Positions 38,810 to 50,362 of a stretch of DNA of 64,000 nucleotides are shown one piece after another. A program made the position numbers and the translations under genes. The notes under the pieces were generated by a model. It was not told the DNA's origin and searched no databases. It saw only the letters and a program-made list of their open reading frames with translations. Position 1 is the stretch's first letter. Every line of letters starts with the position of its first letter. Origin of the DNA: Rhizopus arrhizus (taxonomy: Eukaryota > Mucoromycota > Mucoromycetes > Mucorales > Rhizopodaceae); assembly GCA_024220505.1 (NCBI GenBank), contig JAKZZE010000010.1, forward strand, positions 1,550,001 through 1,614,000. Reading direction: 5' to 3'.

Positions 38810-39621
38810 TTAGCCAAAAGTGCTGACAATATTGGCTAAATACAAGAGGCTTGAAAGGGATTTTTCAGTGGGCTTGGGTTCCCACTGGGTTGGTTTTTGA
38901 AGAGCAAATTGGCTTAATTCTACAGGTTGATAATGTTGTTGATACAAGTAAGAAAGCGGTGGAAGCATTTGGTTGAATTGAGGAGACGGATGGGACGAAG
39001 AGATGAAAGATGAAGATGAGGAGCAGGTTGAAGAAGTAGACAAGGCTCTTCTAGGGCGTACACTAGGTCTATCCTGCTGTCTTGCATCAAACATAGGGTA
39101 CGGCAAACTAGGCATAGTGATCGATCTACGGGGTCTTGTCATAGGTCTGGCTAACTTCATCCCTTCATTTGAGTGGCAATAAAAGGGAGAAGAGGGCTTA
39201 TGAGCAGGCTTTTTTAACTGTTGTTGTTGGCGACGCGCCTTTTGGGAGAGATGAGTACGATAATGCTGCATCATATTGTCCTGACGGGAGAAACGGCTAG
39301 GGCATCCAGGGTGAAGACAGTGAAAATTTTTTTCACCTGTATGGATTCTGTTATGGCGTGCAAGATGACCACTTTTTTTTTTTAGAAAAGAATTGTTAGT
39401 TTACTAGTCATATCTTCTTTTTTATCTATTTTTTACCTGGTAGTAAAGCTCTTGTGACATCCAGGCTCAGCACAATGATATTTCCTTTTAGAGTCAACTT
39501 TGACATTCAATGAATTTGCATTTAATGAAGCAGAGCTCGTCATGGATGGAGTATCATTTAAAAGGCTAACTTGTCTACCTAAAGCATTTTTGATTGAAAA
39601 AACTGAATCGTTGTTATGCAT
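38810..39621 (-). CDS. NRG1-like C2H2 zinc-finger transcription regulator
   Basis: Two exons on the minus strand, roughly 39621-39438 and 39375-38810, about 249 residues. Two C2H2 fingers lie at about residues 48-110: YHCAEPGCHKSF, GHLARHNRIHTGEKNFHC and FSRQDNMMQHYRTHL. The GHLARHNRIHTGEK and FSRxDNxxQHYRTH blocks are typical of yeast Nrg1/Nrg2 and related repressors, which silence glucose-repressed and filamentation genes. The rest is low-complexity: Gln-rich after the fingers, an RPRRS/RPRRAL basic pair and a Ser run. The intron splits finger 1 (ACC-AG/T-GGT). Target genes are unknown. Confidence 0.85.
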
Positions 39622-41368
39622 ATTGAATAAGAAAGGATGATAAAAGATAATGATAGAGAAAAAAAGAAAAACAAAGTACTCTATTTATATGATTCTGAAT
39701 TGTCGAATTTTCAAGGGGTGGAAAAAAAGTGCACTGATATCTAAATAACGTGCATCAAAGCTACCCCCTTTCTCTTTCTCCTTGATACAACTTTTGCCCT
39801 GAATTATGAAAGTCATAATAGTTAACAACGTGTTGGCCAACATGAGAAGCTAGATCTATTCGTGTTTCCTCAATTTTCTAATCTCCTTCGACTCCTGTGT
39901 CTTGCCTATTTCAGTGTGACGAGAATAAAAAGTGACAAGTTGGTCCCTTACTTTAATATTTTTGTAACGTTACTTTTGTATTAAACTTTGATAGAAAAGA
40001 CATTTAATATAATAAAAAAGATTTATTTATATCCTAACACCAAGAAAATTTGAAGCACATAAAACTTGTTACAATAAAAACAGTGATACATACATGAAGT
40101 TATTCACTAAAGAAAGTATCTTTAAATGATATGAAGATACAGTAAGTAAAATTACAGTCTTAAGCAAAGCTAGTATATAAAAATATTCAAAGTTTTGCTT
40201 TTTTAGCAATTAGGACCAGAACCAGTACTTAAATATACTCCTTTATCTAAAGGGAAAAGGAAGTTTATTTAGAACGCGCAAGAGGGTCTAATGATTTTTT
40301 TTAGTAAAGGAAAAAAAAAAAAAAAGAAAAGAAAATGGATTGGTATATCGCAAATAAACTATTCGTTTCTTTATTCAGAATCTAAGTCATGTTATTATAG
40401 GCTTTTTTCTATGATTTCAACCATGCAAAATTATTGAAGAAAGAAAATGAAGTGTTGGTAGGGCCTGTATAAAAGAACTAACCCCTAGCTGTACCACTTG
40501 CCAATAATTTTCAAAGTGTTACCAGATTAAAGTTTTGCTTTTTTCAGGGTTGTTATAATACTGTTGCATTAAAAGGAGAAATAAAGTTTTTATTTTTATT
40601 TTTATTTTTTGCCCAGAAACCTAACCAAAATAGCATTGGCTATTCATTTTTATAACTTTGCTATAGCATTCCGATTCTTTTTATTTCCTTACTCCTTCAA
40701 AGTGCCACGTTTTAAACAGGTCCCTCCTTAAGCAGTAGATAGTAAAAGTAGTACAAAAGAGGCGAACTCTAAAAGAGCAGATTCATATAAACACGCACAA
40801 ACCAATATTCAATATCAGGGACTTGTACACCTTATAAAGACAGATCACGTTTTTTTTTTTCCCTTGCATTTAAAGCCAATACAGCTAACGGGTGATGGCA
40901 ATTGCGCCTTGTGGCTACAGTATATTCCAATGAAAAGCTTTTTTTTTTCCCGGTAAATGCATATTGAAGATTATCAAATAAAAAATGATATCCTAGTCAT
41001 ACCGAACCTTTTTTGTTAAAAAGCTCTAGAGCACATTCTTGGAAAAAAGATGTACATACATTATTTCGTTTTATGTAATTTTTCTCTTTTCCGTCTTTGT
41101 GGTCTTCTCCTTTTTTACGTCAATGAAAAAGAACGATACTTGTTTTTACTGTGTTCCTGTGAAATGGATTGTACCCTTCTTTGACTTGGTTATATTTGTA
41201 TTATTGAATGAGCTGATCTTTATTTGAATATTTTTTAATCTTTTTTTTAATGAAAGGCAATGTCCAGCTTCTTAATTGCAGCAAGTATCATACACAAAAA
41301 TCGTATAGCGTTACACAGATGCCATACTAAAATGCTTGTCGTATTAACAGATTAAAATAGCCATACCG
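39622..41368. other. Intergenic, no supported gene
   Basis: AT-rich with many short A and T runs. A 62-codon ORF at 41039-41227 encodes two hydrophobic stretches but has no support. A possible extra upstream exon of the next gene (ATG near 41262) could not be joined in frame. Confidence 0.5.
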
Positions 41369-42148
41369 ATGCATCTTGCCATTGTACATCCCTTGATGAT
41401 TTGGGTATATTTGGTTAGTCTAGGTAATTACATATGAATAATACATTTAAAAAAGCTAGTTTGTAACGTATGGATAGTCTGTACTGGACTAGTTGCTGTC
41501 CTTGGTATTTTCATTTCATTTAACGCAAGTAATCCAATCTTTATCTCATATAATAAAAAAATAATCAATTTAATACGCCTTTCTTGTATAGGGAAATTAT
41601 GGGTGGGCGATCTTTTATTGTTCAATCTATTGGTTGAACACCATTTTCAATATCTATATTTGGCAAACTATCAACTTCATTCTAGCCATTGTAAACAGAA
41701 GGAATGCCGTTGCAGCTTGTGAGATTGCCAACTTTCATCAAGATGAGGCCAAAGGCAATACAATTTTATTAGATTTTAAAATAGGAGCCATATTTGGTTT
41801 TGTAAACTGTGATCAGGTTATTCAGGCTGGACTCATAGGAATTGCCTGTTCATTATTATTTGGCAGTATGTTTGCGGTAAGAAAGAAAGCACAAACATTT
41901 TATTTTTCTCACCAATTAATTTCAAAAAGACTTTGCATGGATTTATCGTGAACAAGTGGGTACGAAGCTTAGATGAACATCGTATCGGATGGCGCGCTAA
42001 AAACTCAAAATGGAACGACCATTTGGATGATTTAGCATCTGCCTATGCAAGGGATAAAAGAAATGCGCCAACCTATCCTCAGCATAAAAAGGAGTCTGCA
42101 GGTGAATTCACAGGTGTATTCAAAAAGCTAAGGTTATTTAGCAAATAA
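41369..42148 (+). CDS. Uncharacterised four-helix (tetraspan) membrane protein
   Basis: Four exons (41369-41423, 41460-41524, 41592-41876, 41930-42148) join in frame to 207 residues. Four hydrophobic helices are visible: MIWVYLVSLVCNVWIV onward, the WAIFYCSIYWLNTIFNIYIW region, INFILAIVN, and AGLIGIACSLLFGSMFA. A hydrophilic C-terminal tail of about 70 residues follows (KWVRSLDEHRIGWRAKN). Intron 2 uses a GC donor (GCAAGT) and intron 1 is only 36 nt, yet both preserve the frame. I do not recognise the family; layout resembles tetraspan/MARVEL-like proteins. The stop codon lies 15 nt from the stop of the convergent WD40 gene. Confidence 0.6.
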
Positions 42149-42163
42149 AAAATAGAGAACCCT

Positions 42164-43338
42164 TTATTCCTCATCTGATAGGAGTTCTGCCAATTCTCTT
42201 TCTTCTTCCTCTGTTAAACCACTCTTTGTTGGTTCCTCTACCTTCTTTTTGTTTTTCGCTTCGTTATATTCCTTTATAGATGCTGCGGTCAAAGGCCAGC
42301 GGCGGATAGAACAATCAAGTGATCCACTATAAACAGTAGATCCGAATATCTCTAAGCTGCTTACTTCATCAAAATGTCCTTCAATAATGCAAACTAATTT
42401 GCCAGACTAAATGTATACATTAGCCAATCAATACATTGTCAATTCAATACAAACAGAACTTACAGCAATATCCCAAACACGAATGTCATCATCGCTTGAT
42501 CCTGTTACAATATAAGGTCCCGCTAATGCAAGTGATTTAACACGATCGGGATGTTTCAAAATCATATCTACATTTCCTGTCTCAATGTTCCATCTACGTA
42601 CTGTTTTGTCGGCGGAAGCAGTCCACAAGTCATCTTCCCAAATACGAACGCAATAGATACTGGTCTCGTGGCCAACATATGTCTTTTGTACTTGCATACT
42701 TTCTGTGTCCCATTTCATCATGACGCCATCTGACGAGGCAGAGTAAATGAATTTACCATCCATTGAGATTGCCAAGCTTTCAATAGGTCGTTTGTGCTTC
42801 TTTTCGGCAGCTGTACTTTCCAAGGTTTGAATGTTCCACCGACGAAGGAAGCAATCGGAAGAAGCCGAATAAAGCGAGTTGCCTGCCAAAATGATTGTTT
42901 TAATAAAATCAGTATGACCTTCTAGTGTTGCTAGACATTCTCCAGTAGTAGCATCCCACTTTTTGATGGTTTTATCCCAGGAACCGGTCCAAATGGTATT
43001 GTCTTTGCCAGTAACTACGGATGTAACAGGCCCTTGATGTCCTTTAAATAGCATTACACTCTTCATTGTCTAGTTTTTTATGTTAGATTAGCCTTTTGAA
43101 TGCGCGTATGAGAAAGAAAATGTAAACTTACAGATCTTGTCATTTTTCTAACTTGGAATCCAGATTCGGCAATGTATATGTATTTTCCATCAGGACTTAA
43201 GCAAATAGACAAAGCTTTTGATGCCAACTTGACAGCATCTCCTGCTGTATAGTTGTATTTAGCTGCCTTTTCTCTTTGCTTTGCAATTTCAGCATCTGTT
43301 TGAAAAAATGCGCCTGATTCTTGACTAACGTTCACCAT
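42164..43338 (-). CDS. WD40-repeat protein
   Basis: Three exons on the minus strand (first 43338 to about 43133, second from about 43072 to 42463, last about 42407-42164), about 350 residues. The first exon carries a partial blade (ALSICLSPDGKYIYIAESG). Then about six WD repeats follow: FKGHQGPVTSVVTGKDNTIW, WDKTIKKWD, LEGHTDFIKTI, WNIETG and RVWDIASGKL. The C-terminus is charged (LTEEEERELAELLSDEE). It forms a beta-propeller for protein contacts. I cannot name a specific orthologue; the acidic end suggests a nuclear or complex-bound partner, which is only inference. Confidence 0.85.
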
Positions 43339-43485
43339 TATTTATAAAAAAAATATAATAAAAAAAAAAACACGGAATTCACTCCGTCTTCTAATGTGAT
43401 AGATGCTCTCTGAACCACGCTTTATTTTCCTTTTTAGTTATAATCCCCCCTATATTTTTTCAAGGCGCGCACAGTGGAATAAATT

Positions 43486-44241
43486 ATGGATTATATCAAC
43501 CAACAAACTGGACAACAACAACATCAACAGGTTTTTACGAGAGTCGAAGTGGAAAGTCTTTTTAGAGAATTCGAATGAACAAGAGTCCGTGAACAAGAAG
43601 AACGACAGCAGGGACTTGGACTCCCTTTGGTGATTCTCCAAACCTTGGACGAAACACCTACAATCCAACCTAAAGAAAATTTCAAGAACTATAAACGAGA
43701 AGTATAAAAATATAATCACAAAAAATGTACCAGAACTGAACAAATCAACAAGGAATTTGTCTCAGACCTCAGAAGCTGGAAAGTGGATGCTCATCAGCTC
43801 GTTACTACAATATATAAATACGCAGAAGCGACTAGACTGTAAGCCAGAGCAAGCACAGAAATATATGAGCAATTTCTCTACCTCCAAGATCGCATCACGT
43901 TTATGTCAGAGACTGATAGATACATCTTTCTTAACATCATTCAACAAATCGAAAGACTCGCTATTTTTGGATATGGCTCTGCCAAATTCCAAGATAATGA
44001 AGCAAGAGAAGCCGTCAAGGGAAGATGATGGAAGATTAACAAAAACTCCTTTGAACTTAAATTTGTCGAGCGAATTCACAAAGCTTGATTTGAACAAAAG
44101 GTCATCCAAGAAGCCGCAACCCATAAGAGAGGAGGATATAATAATGGAGGAAGAGGATATAACAATGGCTGTCGCGGCCGCGTAAGAGGCGGACGAGGTG
44201 GAAACTGGCGTGGAAACCAAAGAAACAACTCTTTTTTTTAG
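43486..44241 (+). pseudogene. Gag-like ORF1 relic of a retroelement (DIRS-like?)
   Basis: One frame from ATG 43486 is coherent over about 250 codons with five stops: a Gln-rich start (MDYINQQTGQQQHQQ), a helical middle (VFTRVEVESLFREFE, then ERQQGLGLPLVILQTLDE), RYIFLNIIQQIERLAIFGYG and a C-terminal Gly/Arg-rich block (GGRGYNNGCRGRVRGGRGG, then NWRGN). This layout, coiled core plus RGG tail, is that of gag-like proteins in Mucorales tyrosine-recombinase (DIRS-type) retroelements as I remember them. No reverse transcriptase follows. GC content is higher than the surroundings, also pointing to an inserted sequence. Confidence 0.5.
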
Positions 44242-44550
44242 GCCGAGGAAGAGGTACCTCTTCTTTCCCCGATGGAGGAGCAACTCAAGCAACACCAACG
44301 ACAACAGGCGAATTTGCTTAACCCAACAACGAACAGCCCAACAATAGACACCTCCACCTAAACAACAAGCTGTAATCCTGTTGTCTTCATTAGAATCCCA
44401 GAGTCGGTGAATTTGGAATTAAATAGCATATTACATATATCCAATAATGCAAAGCCTTTTTGGTGGTCATGATTCGATTGTTCATTGATAAACGGCGGAA
44501 CAAACAGTCTAATGATTTTTCTCTTTATTCACTGTCCTGTGTCTTTCTCT

Positions 44551-44591
<41 letters not shown>

Positions 44592-44702
44592 TAGCATGAC
44601 ACCATTTTCCTGTATTGTGCAACACTCTTTTCTGAAAACATACAACACTGTTTTTTTTAAAGAGCAAAATTTCAATTGGTAAAAGGTGTAAAGAACCTGT
44701 TT
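44242..44702. other. Intergenic with a 36-T run
   Basis: No gene. A run of 36 T lies at 44554-44589, downstream of the EH-domain gene. Confidence 0.6.
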
Positions 44703-45904
44703 TTATTTTGAAGGGTGTTGATTAAAAAATGTACTTGATGCATAATTCAGAAATGCTGTGTTGGTGTCTTGATTAAGTTCTGCTGAAGTAGGTATGAAAT
44801 TTATGTTATGATTATGGGTTGGTATATGAGTTGATTCTACAGTTATTTCATCACAACTATTCTGATCATCAAATGGACTGGAATTATCTGAATGAAATGG
44901 GTTGCTTTTAATTTGGGGTAGCTCCCTCTTTCTCATAGAAGGTGATTGATAAACAAACTTTTGTGTTAATAACAAAGATTTTCCTGTATTATTTAATTCA
45001 TGCAGTGACAGTGAAGACTTTGAGGAATGGACTTGTTCTTGCACATCAGAAGATTGTGTATAGCAGTTTGCATTGCCCGCTGATTTCGAGCGAGAGTGTG
45101 AGTATTCGCTTTTGCGTTTGGGCCGAGAAAATGGAGAGCTGGACCATGAGTCATTGTTTGTAGAATAAAAGCGGTTTTCTGATGTATCCACTTGGAAGGC
45201 TGTGTTTGGTGCAGAACTATGTGTTGTGAATGGTCCACTGTAAGAACGTCGGTTATCTGAAATTGGTTGTACTTCAGTTCCCCACCATGACTTTCTCTCT
45301 AATATTCTTTTTTTATCTAGTCTTGGTACATCAGATTTGATTAAGGCATCAATAGCATTTGCGTGAAAGTGCGGTACAGGTGCTAAATGAATGTGTTATT
45401 TATACAATGTGCTTTGTACGTGTCTTTTATTACCTTTCAAATAAACAAGTGCCTTGCTTATCTTTCGACCATCTTGAGCATGAGCTATTAATCTTAACAT
45501 GGCAAAGAATTGAAACTGATCGAGTCCATCTCCAGCTGTTTCAAATAAACCCAATATCTATCCATTTTCTTTTTAAATAAAGCAAAAATCAAATGTTTTT
45601 TATGTCTTCTTACTTGCTCTAACTTGCTATCTTCTAAAGTACAACCATTCAAGAACTTTAACATTATTTGATTATTTATTTTATTAAGCCCAAAAGGGTC
45701 AAGGTCTTTCCACCAAGATTCATAAGCTGATCTTTCTGATTCGGATAAATCAGAAAGAGCAACAGACGGTGGTTCATTCGGTTCTGGTGAAACGTCAAAA
45801 GGAGAAGAAGAGGCTGTTAAAGAAAGTCTGTTCATAAATTGGTGTGGTCTTTTATCTTCTACTACTTTTTGTGAATGCTGAAATGCATTTTTTAGTTTAT
45901 TCAT
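44703..45904 (-). CDS. EH-domain protein
   Basis: Three exons on the minus strand (45904 to about 45615, then about 45558-45435, then 45379 or nearby to 44703), about 365 residues. Residues about 50-140 form an EH domain: AYESWWKDLDPFGLNKINNQ, FLNGCTLEDSKLEQILGLFE, DGLDQFQFFAMLRLIAHAQD. EH domains bind Asn-Pro-Phe peptides in endocytosis and phosphoinositide signalling. The remaining C-terminal part is Ser/Asn-rich and disordered. It resembles the Irs4/Tax4 type, with an EH domain and long low-complexity part, but here the EH domain is near the N-terminus. Function within endocytosis or cell wall signalling is inferred. Confidence 0.75.
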
Positions 45905-46146
45905 AATTTACAAATAAAAAAAAAAGGGCAGATGTGTGCAAATAATATTTTAAAGGACTTTTGTCACATTGTCAATTTAAATTAATTTTAATGCTTATTT
46001 GCTGTAATCCTACTGTTGCACATCATATTGTTATTTTAATATTACAAGTTAATTTACCACAATTCATCGTCAATACACCATTTCCGGAAACATATTACAC
46101 AAATACAAAAATTCTTTGCACATAAAAAAAAATCCAGAGCTTTTTT

Positions 46147-46210
46147 AATAAAAAAAAGGGAAGGAAGTATCTATAAAAAAAAGGGAAGGAAGTATCTATA
46201 AAAAAAAGGA
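46147..46210. repeat. 25-bp short tandem repeat
   Basis: The unit AAAAAAAAGGGAAGGAAG followed by TATCTAT occurs twice in full and starts a third time. Confidence 0.8.
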
Positions 46211-46429
46211 GGTAGTACTAACGCGTGATCGCTACACTGTACCACAAAAAGCCGATGAAAACACGCCCAATCGTTGTCTTTATTCGTTTGTTCAATTAAT
46301 CGTAAACATGCCTGAAAGCATAACAGATCTGATCGAAATTTCCAATCAAGCCGAGCTGAGCTCCTACTTGCTGTACAAAAAGAGAGAGTTAGAAGATAAT
46401 TTAAGCTTTTGCTTTATTGAGAGCTTCCG

Positions 46430-47044
46430 ATCCAAAAGTACTCATTCGATGTAATGTTCAAACACTCTTTGCTGATAGCTAGTTTAACTATCTTGTGTTG
46501 GCCAGAAATTAATACGCTATCATCCGCGAATAAAGGACAGTTAAGTTGCATCATAAGTTCGACTGGATGCATGTATCCACTAATGTCTTGGGTTCACAGG
46601 ATCTGCGATAGTTGGTCTATATACACCGAGGTATAGATATAATGAAAGAAATGAGCCTTACAAGACATCTGTACGAGGAGTAAAACGTCGGGATTTCGTA
46701 TTAGAGAGTAAGGCCTCGATGAGAACTTGGTCAAACAGGTTCTATAATAGACATGAAAATGGATATGAGAGGCGTTGTCGTATGCTGTAACATGTCTCTG
46801 CTAGACAAAAGCTTGATTTAATGCTCCATGAAATCTACCTTGTGCTAAATTCAGAGGTAGACCATGATACTTTATATGATCCTGTATACACCGTTCCAAT
46901 GTCTTACGGAAAATGGATGTCAAGCTAATGGGTCGAAAGTTACCTGGATCAGATGGGTCGCCTTTTTTATATATGGGGGCGACTTGAGCAACGTTTGAAG
47001 ATTGTGATGTGTAGGACCAAGCCCAGCATAAGCGGAAGAGCGCG
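46430..47044 (-). pseudogene. Non-LTR (LINE) reverse transcriptase relic
   Basis: Minus-strand translation shows typical LINE reverse-transcriptase blocks in order: NVAQVAPIYKKGDPSDPGNF followed by RPISLTSIFRKTLERCIQ at about 46990-46870, then the catalytic FADD box (NCPLFADDSVLISG) at about 46535-46500. Stops and frame changes between them, and loss of the endonuclease and 3' end, show decay. Mucorales carry L1-like LINEs; this relic could belong to that group. Confidence 0.75.
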
Positions 47045-47471
47045 AGTAAAGCTTGTAATTTTTAAAAGCGTGCCAATAATTTCAGAAATAGTGAGTATCA
47101 AATGCCTTGTTGCTTATTAGTATCAACGGGCAAAGGCTGCAAGCAAAGAGGTCAGAAGAGCATTGAACACTAGGTCATTTTAAAAATACTAAAGCCAAGT
47201 AACATAAAAGAATGTGGCTGAAGATTTGTTTCTTTTTAGTAGCTTGAAACATAGACATGTCATTATCCATAATTATATAATGCATTATCATTTTTTATTA
47301 TTTTTCTGAGTCTGTCTTCCAGTGTTGAGCTTTTTATTATTTTTCTGTTGTACTCGAAGGGGCAACTAACTTTGTCCTGAAGAAAATCAGATTCCGACAT
47401 TTCCTGCTTTCTCTTTTCAGCCCTTTTTGTTTCTCTATTTTGCTCTCCTTTTTTTGCACAAAAGAACGACA

Positions 47472-49694
47472 ATGCCTCATTTTAAAAATTCTTTTTGGTC
47501 TCAAAAGCAACCTGGTTCAACACTCCCTGATTTTCAATCAGGTTTTACTGTCCTTCACCAAAAATTAACGCAGAGCAAAGTAGAGAATGAAGAATTACTC
47601 ACTTTTTTTAAAGACCGTATAGCTCATGAAGAAAGTTATGCAACCAAATTAGTTGAGCAATCCAAAGTATCATTTAAGTCTAGTGGATTTGGCAGAGACG
47701 AAGGTGCTACACTTAAAAGCTGTTTTGGAAAGTTAAAAGAAAGTGCAGGACATGTAGGCGAAAAACACAGAGAAACAGCTGCAGCAATGAACAGCCAAGT
47801 GCTTAAGCCACTGCAAGATTTTCATGAAGACTATAAGCGAAACGTTGTACACTCAAAACTAGCTATAGAAAGCATGCTGAAGCAGTTTGATGGGTTAGTA
47901 AAGGAAACAGAAAAAGCGAGGTATACTTATCACAAAAAGTGCCGAGAGAAAGAGATGGCACCCAAATCAACAGTTACTGCAGCTACAGAAGGAACACCAT
48001 CAACCCTTCAGTTGGGAAATCAAATCATGGTGCAATCTGAGTTGGAGGAGCTTGTACGTCGTATGAAAAAAGAGATAACAATTCAAGACTATAAAGTGCC
48101 TATTTTGGGAACATACAAATATACATCCACTGGAGAAGATATAGCTGTCTGGTTACAGCACAATTTACCTCAATGCAAAGACTCTCCAGCCATGGCAGAT
48201 GTCGTTGGTCAGCAATTAATTCAACCATATAATATACTTCGTCTTGTTGGTCAGCGAGGTAATAGGTTTACAGCATCCTCTTCTTGTTACTATCAATGGC
48301 GCTCAGAAGATGATATGGATGAAGTGGAGAAAGCTAATGAGCTTTATCATGGATTTGTCAGAAAATTAGATCAAATGCGTATGGCAATTGAGGAAGCCAT
48401 GTTTGCCCACCTGAACGAAATGGAACAACTGGAATTAAAGCGTATAAGTTATCTTAAGCAAAGAGTTGAAGCATTCATTCACTGCTTAGAATTGTCTCAG
48501 CATCAAGAAATAGAAAATATGAAGGTTTTTCATGAGTCTCTTAAACCAGATCAAGATATACAGTACATCATACAACAATACACTGTATCCGGATTTTCCC
48601 CAAAAGCTATCCTGTATGATAATTATCACCACGGTATTTACAAAGGTAATTGGATTACAAATTAAAGAGAGGGGCACTGACTCCTATTTTTTTTGTAGAT
48701 CAAGTATTTGGTGTGCCATTAGAAGAACTTGGTAAAGCTTCAGAAAATAAAATACCGCAGTTTATTTCAACCTTATTGGCTGCAATTCAACAAGGTAGTG
48801 ATACATTGGCTGAAAATAAGGATCAAGTTTGGACTACACCTTGTGCACTTGATCGTGTTCATGCTGCCTGTTTAGAATTAAACGGCCCTCAAGGCTTATT
48901 GACAGTAGAGATGTTGAGCAAATACGAACCTGCATTATTGGTCGCTATTCTAAGATACTTTTTACTTGAGTTACCCGATTGTATCATGACTTATGAAATG
49001 TATGAACCAGTCAAAACAATATTATCAGGAAGTAAAAGAGAATGAATAAGAAATAATGAAAATGAAAACTTATTTTTTTTTTTTTTTTTTGCTGGCAGAT
49101 GAAGAATCCAGACTAGTATCATTATGTAATTTGATCTCAACTCTCCCAGACGCTCATTTTTTCACACTGAAGGCTATTGTCAATCATCTCCAACCAATCG
49201 TTCAAAACACATCTTCGGACATTGTACATGCCATCTGTCAATCCTTGGGCCCTAACATGCTTCGACCTAAATCAGAGAGTTATACAACTTTGAATAGTAA
49301 AATACCCGTTCAATGGATGCATTTCCTCCTTGAACAAGATCTCTTTTCAGAATCGACACTCAAATTGCATGCAGAGAGTGAAAAGAGAAGACAAGCGAAG
49401 CCAATTGTAGTCAGCAAAGAAGAAAAGAAGAATGCTAATAGCTTAATGTCATTGATTGTGGATGAAAACAAGTGGAGTTCTGTTATGGGCGTCTTTCAAA
49501 GAAATCAATCATCATCCCCTACTTCATCAGTTGCATCACCAACGATAGAACCTAAATCTTCTGTTTCACTCTCATTTGGATCAACTGTTATTACTCAATC
49601 GCCTCCTCAATCGCCCAAACTTGTTATGTTTGATGGTGAAGATATTTTTAATGATAAAGCAGAGGACACTTCCTTTTTTGATGATGATGACTGA
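47472..49694 (+). CDS. F-BAR, DEP and RhoGAP domain protein (Rgd2-like)
   Basis: Three exons (47472-48645, 48699-49031, 49099-49694) encode 700 residues. Residues 5-170 and 290-375 make the F-BAR membrane-bending coiled coil (FWSQKQPGSTLPDFQSGFTV, FFKDRIAHEESYATKLVEQS). A DEP domain is inserted (about residues 200-290; DIAVWLQHNLPQC). The RhoGAP domain spans about 415-590 (VFGVPLEELGKASENKIPQF, then YEPALLVAILRYFLLELPDC). The layout matches yeast Rgd2, a GAP for Cdc42/Rho5. The position normally holding the GIFR arginine finger reads DQVWTTP, so catalytic activity is doubtful. A Ser/Pro-rich tail ends in an acidic stretch. Confidence 0.9.
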
Positions 49695-50362
49695 GCTTGA
49701 AAGTAATCAGATTTTGAACTTTTTTTTTAATGGTGCAATAAACGATCAAGCTATTTGATTGGCTGATCAGTGAAAAGTAAATACTTTTATTTCTTTTGTT
49801 GGTATGCTCATGTATATGGTTTATTAATATGTATTAAAAGAGTTGTTCATTAAAATTGGTTAAACAAATGGAATAAATAAAGAGAAAAAAAAGTCATGAA
49901 TGCACCAAGCATGAATGATTTTTCATAGCAAGAGTTTTTTGTAACACACATTATCATGATTATCAATAATAAATTATGCAACCAGTGAATAATGATGTCG
50001 AGATTTGATTGGCTAATAAATTTGATCTTCAAATTAGCAAAAGAATACAACACACAAGTAAATAAAAAGTATTATTCAACTATAAAAAAATACATGGCTT
50101 TAGTATTCAACGTAATCAAGCGTTATTTAATCATAAATTCATAAACTATATAGCAGATAGCTGACATTTATTTTTACTGAGATTTTGCAGATGAGATGAT
50201 ACATTTTAAGGTAGCCAATAAACAAGGGACAAAATACGTTCTATTCGATCTCAGTGAATTATGCGCTCAATCCAAAAAGAGATCTAAAATACACCCTTCC
50301 TATATAAATCAATCTTTTTTGTTTCTTTTTTTTTGTTTAATTTATATTACTTTATATTTACA
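49695..50362. other. Intergenic, promoter of MET6
   Basis: No gene. A CT/T-rich leader lies just before the MET6 start, typical of highly expressed genes. Confidence 0.6.

Larger units (their letters stand above)
45905..47471. other. Intergenic with LINE relic and short ORF
   Basis: After the EH-domain gene start, the region has a 25-bp tandem repeat (46147-46210), a 47-codon ORF at 46309-46452 (MPESITDLIEISNQAELSSY) with no known match, which may be the first exon of a gene broken by insertion, and the LINE relic at 46430-47044. Confidence 0.45.

Noticed and set aside
41039..41227. 62-codon hydrophobic ORF
   Set aside because: Typical chance ORF of T-rich DNA; could not be joined in frame with the next gene.
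47263..47472. 69-codon minus-strand ORF upstream of the F-BAR gene
   Set aside because: Lies in the leader of the F-BAR gene; charged but with no family and no splice or promoter support.
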